The notes beneath the pieces are model-generated. The model was not told where the DNA came from. It searched no databases and worked only from the letters and a program-made list of their open reading frames with translations. Below, piece by piece: positions 6,584-7,108 of a stretch of DNA of 7,108 nucleotides; within the stretch, counting starts at the first letter, position 1, and every line of letters starts with the position of its first letter. Source of the DNA: SG8-40 sp050050435. GTDB lineage: Bacteria; Pseudomonadota; Gammaproteobacteria; Burkholderiales; Eutrophovitaceae. The position numbers and the translations under genes are program-made. Location of the stretch: positions 1-7,108 of the forward strand of contig JASFUE010000171.1 of the NCBI GenBank assembly GCA_050050435.1. Direction: 5' to 3'.

Positions 6584-6615
6584 GCGATGATGCGTTGTCT
6601 TTTTTTTGTAGCGTG

Positions 6616-6643
6616 AATGTACGCCAATCTGGGTGTCAGTCAA
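6616..6643 (-). promoter_or_regulatory. Sigma70-type promoter of the leftward exported-protein gene
   Basis: Read on the minus strand, TTGACT (6643-6638), a 16-base spacer and TACATT (6621-6616) give a strong match to consensus. The predicted start is near 6609, followed at once by a run of eight A residues in the RNA (6607-6600). The leader is about 87 bases and contains the 8-bp repeats and the AAGGGGGG ribosome site (6535-6528). Confidence 0.65.
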
Positions 6644-6691
6644 CCACAGCCAGGCTCCATTCTTCGAAACTGCTTTAAGTTTTCATCCTAA

Positions 6692-6723
6692 GCGACGGCA
6701 CGACAAAAAATTGTTGCCGTCGC
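6692..6723. repeat. Long imperfect palindrome (hairpin) upstream of the leftward promoter
   Basis: GCGACGGCA (6692-6700) and TGCCGTCGC (6715-6723) pair perfectly over 9 bp. Inside, ACAA (6703-6706) pairs with TTGT (6711-6714) around an AAAA loop, with a two-base bulge (CG, 6701-6702). The whole makes a 13-bp hairpin about 50 bases upstream of the -35 box. It has no following T-tract in either direction, so it is not an intrinsic terminator. It could be a regulator-binding palindrome or a member of a dispersed repeat family. Confidence 0.6.
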
Positions 6724-6848
6724 GCCATGAGGTGGTGAATTTGCCGAATTACGTCGATTTGAGCCTCTCGATGCCACTTTGGCCGGATGCTAAGTCTTCT
6801 GAACCAAAGGCGATAGTGTATGAATGCCGGATGTCGGGGAGGGGGCGC

Positions 6849-6893
6849 AAAAAAACGGGGCTGCCTTGCCGTTCTCCGGTGTGGCAGCCCCGT
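6849..6893 (-). terminator. Strong intrinsic terminator of a leftward transcript
   Basis: An 11-bp perfect stem (ACGGGGCTGCC at 6855-6865, GGCAGCCCCGT at 6883-6893) with a 17-base loop is followed on the minus strand by seven T residues (6855-6849, sharing one base with the stem). Read rightward there is no T-tract, so it acts on leftward transcription. It would end a transcript entering from beyond 6893 and insulate the promoter at 6616-6643. Confidence 0.85.
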
Positions 6894-6896
6894 AGG

Positions 6897-6917
6897 ACGG
6901 TTGATTCGGACAACCGT
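6897..6917 (-). repeat. Second perfect hairpin next to the terminator
   Basis: ACGGTTG (6897-6903) and CAACCGT (6911-6917) form a 7-bp stem with a 7-base loop, four bases from the terminator stem. In a leftward RNA it would be the penultimate stem-loop, directly after a pyrimidine-rich stretch (6932-6920). Confidence 0.6.
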
Positions 6918-7081
6918 AAGGGGAGGAGGAAATCAATCGCCAGGTTTGCAAGTAATCAGGCTACAAGCAACTGGCTCGCAATCAAACGACATGCAAATAA
7001 CATCAACCGTGCGAGTAACTACAGAATACATTTTTGCGGCCCGACTGGAAGCGAACCGTGCCGCAGGCAAACTGTGCGGTA

Positions 7082-7108
7082 TTAACGTTCGCGGTTGTTG
7101 CGGCGTGC
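7082..7108 (-). CDS. Possible last codons of a leftward gene entering from the right edge
   Basis: On the minus strand the first frame from the window edge reads ARRNNRER and then TAA (7084-7082). A basic Arg/Asn-rich tail like this is common at the ends of RNA-binding proteins, such as some DEAD-box helicases, but eight residues cannot identify the protein. The call is supported mainly by the leftward terminator at 6849-6893, which needs a transcript from the right. Other minus-strand frames are also open here for a while, so the frame choice is uncertain. Confidence 0.3.
   Translation of the reverse strand, partial: ARRNNRER

Larger units (their letters stand above)
6849..7000 (-). ncRNA. 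Candidate leftward small RNA or structured 3' UTR
   Basis: The minus strand carries an unstructured CU-rich stretch (TTTCCTCCTCCCC, 6932-6920), then a perfect 7-bp hairpin, then a strong intrinsic terminator. That is the usual layout of an sRNA or of an RNA processed from an mRNA 3' end. The CCTCC core is complementary to Shine-Dalgarno sequences. The 5' end is not defined: no convincing promoter was seen on the minus strand between 6940 and 7080, so the right boundary is nominal. Confidence 0.3.
6644..7081. other. Gene-poor intergenic region
   Basis: No convincing complete gene in about 440 bases. Open frames on the plus strand run straight through the terminator stem and its A-run, lack ribosome sites and match nothing recognised. 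The region holds the palindrome at 6692-6723, the terminator and its companion hairpin, and the CU-rich minus-strand stretch. Nothing was seen in about 6724-6848 beyond a weak 6-bp inverted repeat (6777-6782 with 6804-6809). Confidence 0.6.

Noticed and set aside
6633..7085. Open frame of 150 codons on the plus strand from GTG 6633
   Set aside because: It runs through the palindrome at 6692-6723 and the terminator at 6849-6893 with its A-run, has no ribosome site, starts inside the opposing promoter, and its Arg/Ser/Asn-rich translation resembles no protein.
6820..7108. Plus-strand frame open from ATG 6820 to the window end (with inner ATG 6991), near the purine-rich GGGGAGGAGG at 6920-6929
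   Set aside because: It also reads through the terminator stem; the AGGAGG-like run has no start codon within 5-12 bases, and ATG 6991 has no ribosome site. It could only be revived if the sequence beyond the edge continued as a recognisable protein.

Overview
The window looks like an ordinary chromosomal stretch of a moderately GC-rich Gram-negative bacterium, most likely a gammaproteobacterium. The evidence is the tail of an outer-membrane beta-barrel ending in Phe, a second outer-membrane family (MetA-type), Sec signal peptides, and Shine-Dalgarno/sigma70-like signals. The taxonomic call is an inference from protein style, not from a marker gene.

Positions 1-5863 are all read rightward. 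They hold the tail of an outer-membrane barrel, a Sir2-family NAD-dependent deacylase, a carboxymuconolactone-decarboxylase-family protein, a 62-residue two-helix membrane protein, a BCCT-type betaine/choline/carnitine transporter, a VOC (glyoxalase-fold) protein, an exported protein of unknown function, and a MetA-type outer-membrane protein. The last of these converges on a leftward gene (5932-6522) for an exported protein I do not recognise. That gene has a clear promoter of its own (6616-6643) and a leader with a short tandem repeat.

The right end (6644-7108) has no convincing complete gene. It carries a strong leftward intrinsic terminator (6849-6893), a second perfect hairpin beside it (6897-6917), a CU-rich anti-Shine-Dalgarno-like stretch on the minus strand (6920-6932), a separate long imperfect hairpin (6692-6723), and probably the last few codons of a leftward gene entering from the right edge.

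Functionally this is a loose set rather than one pathway. The small membrane protein and the BCCT transporter could share a promoter (1465-1492) and serve osmoprotectant uptake. The VOC protein and the exported protein at 4174 are closely spaced and may be co-transcribed. The CMD, VOC and MetA-type families all occur in aromatic-compound degradation, but no committed pathway enzyme is present, so I do not claim a catabolic cluster. No mobile element, CRISPR array, tRNA or rRNA was seen. The best candidate for something undescribed is the leftward RNA ending at 6849.
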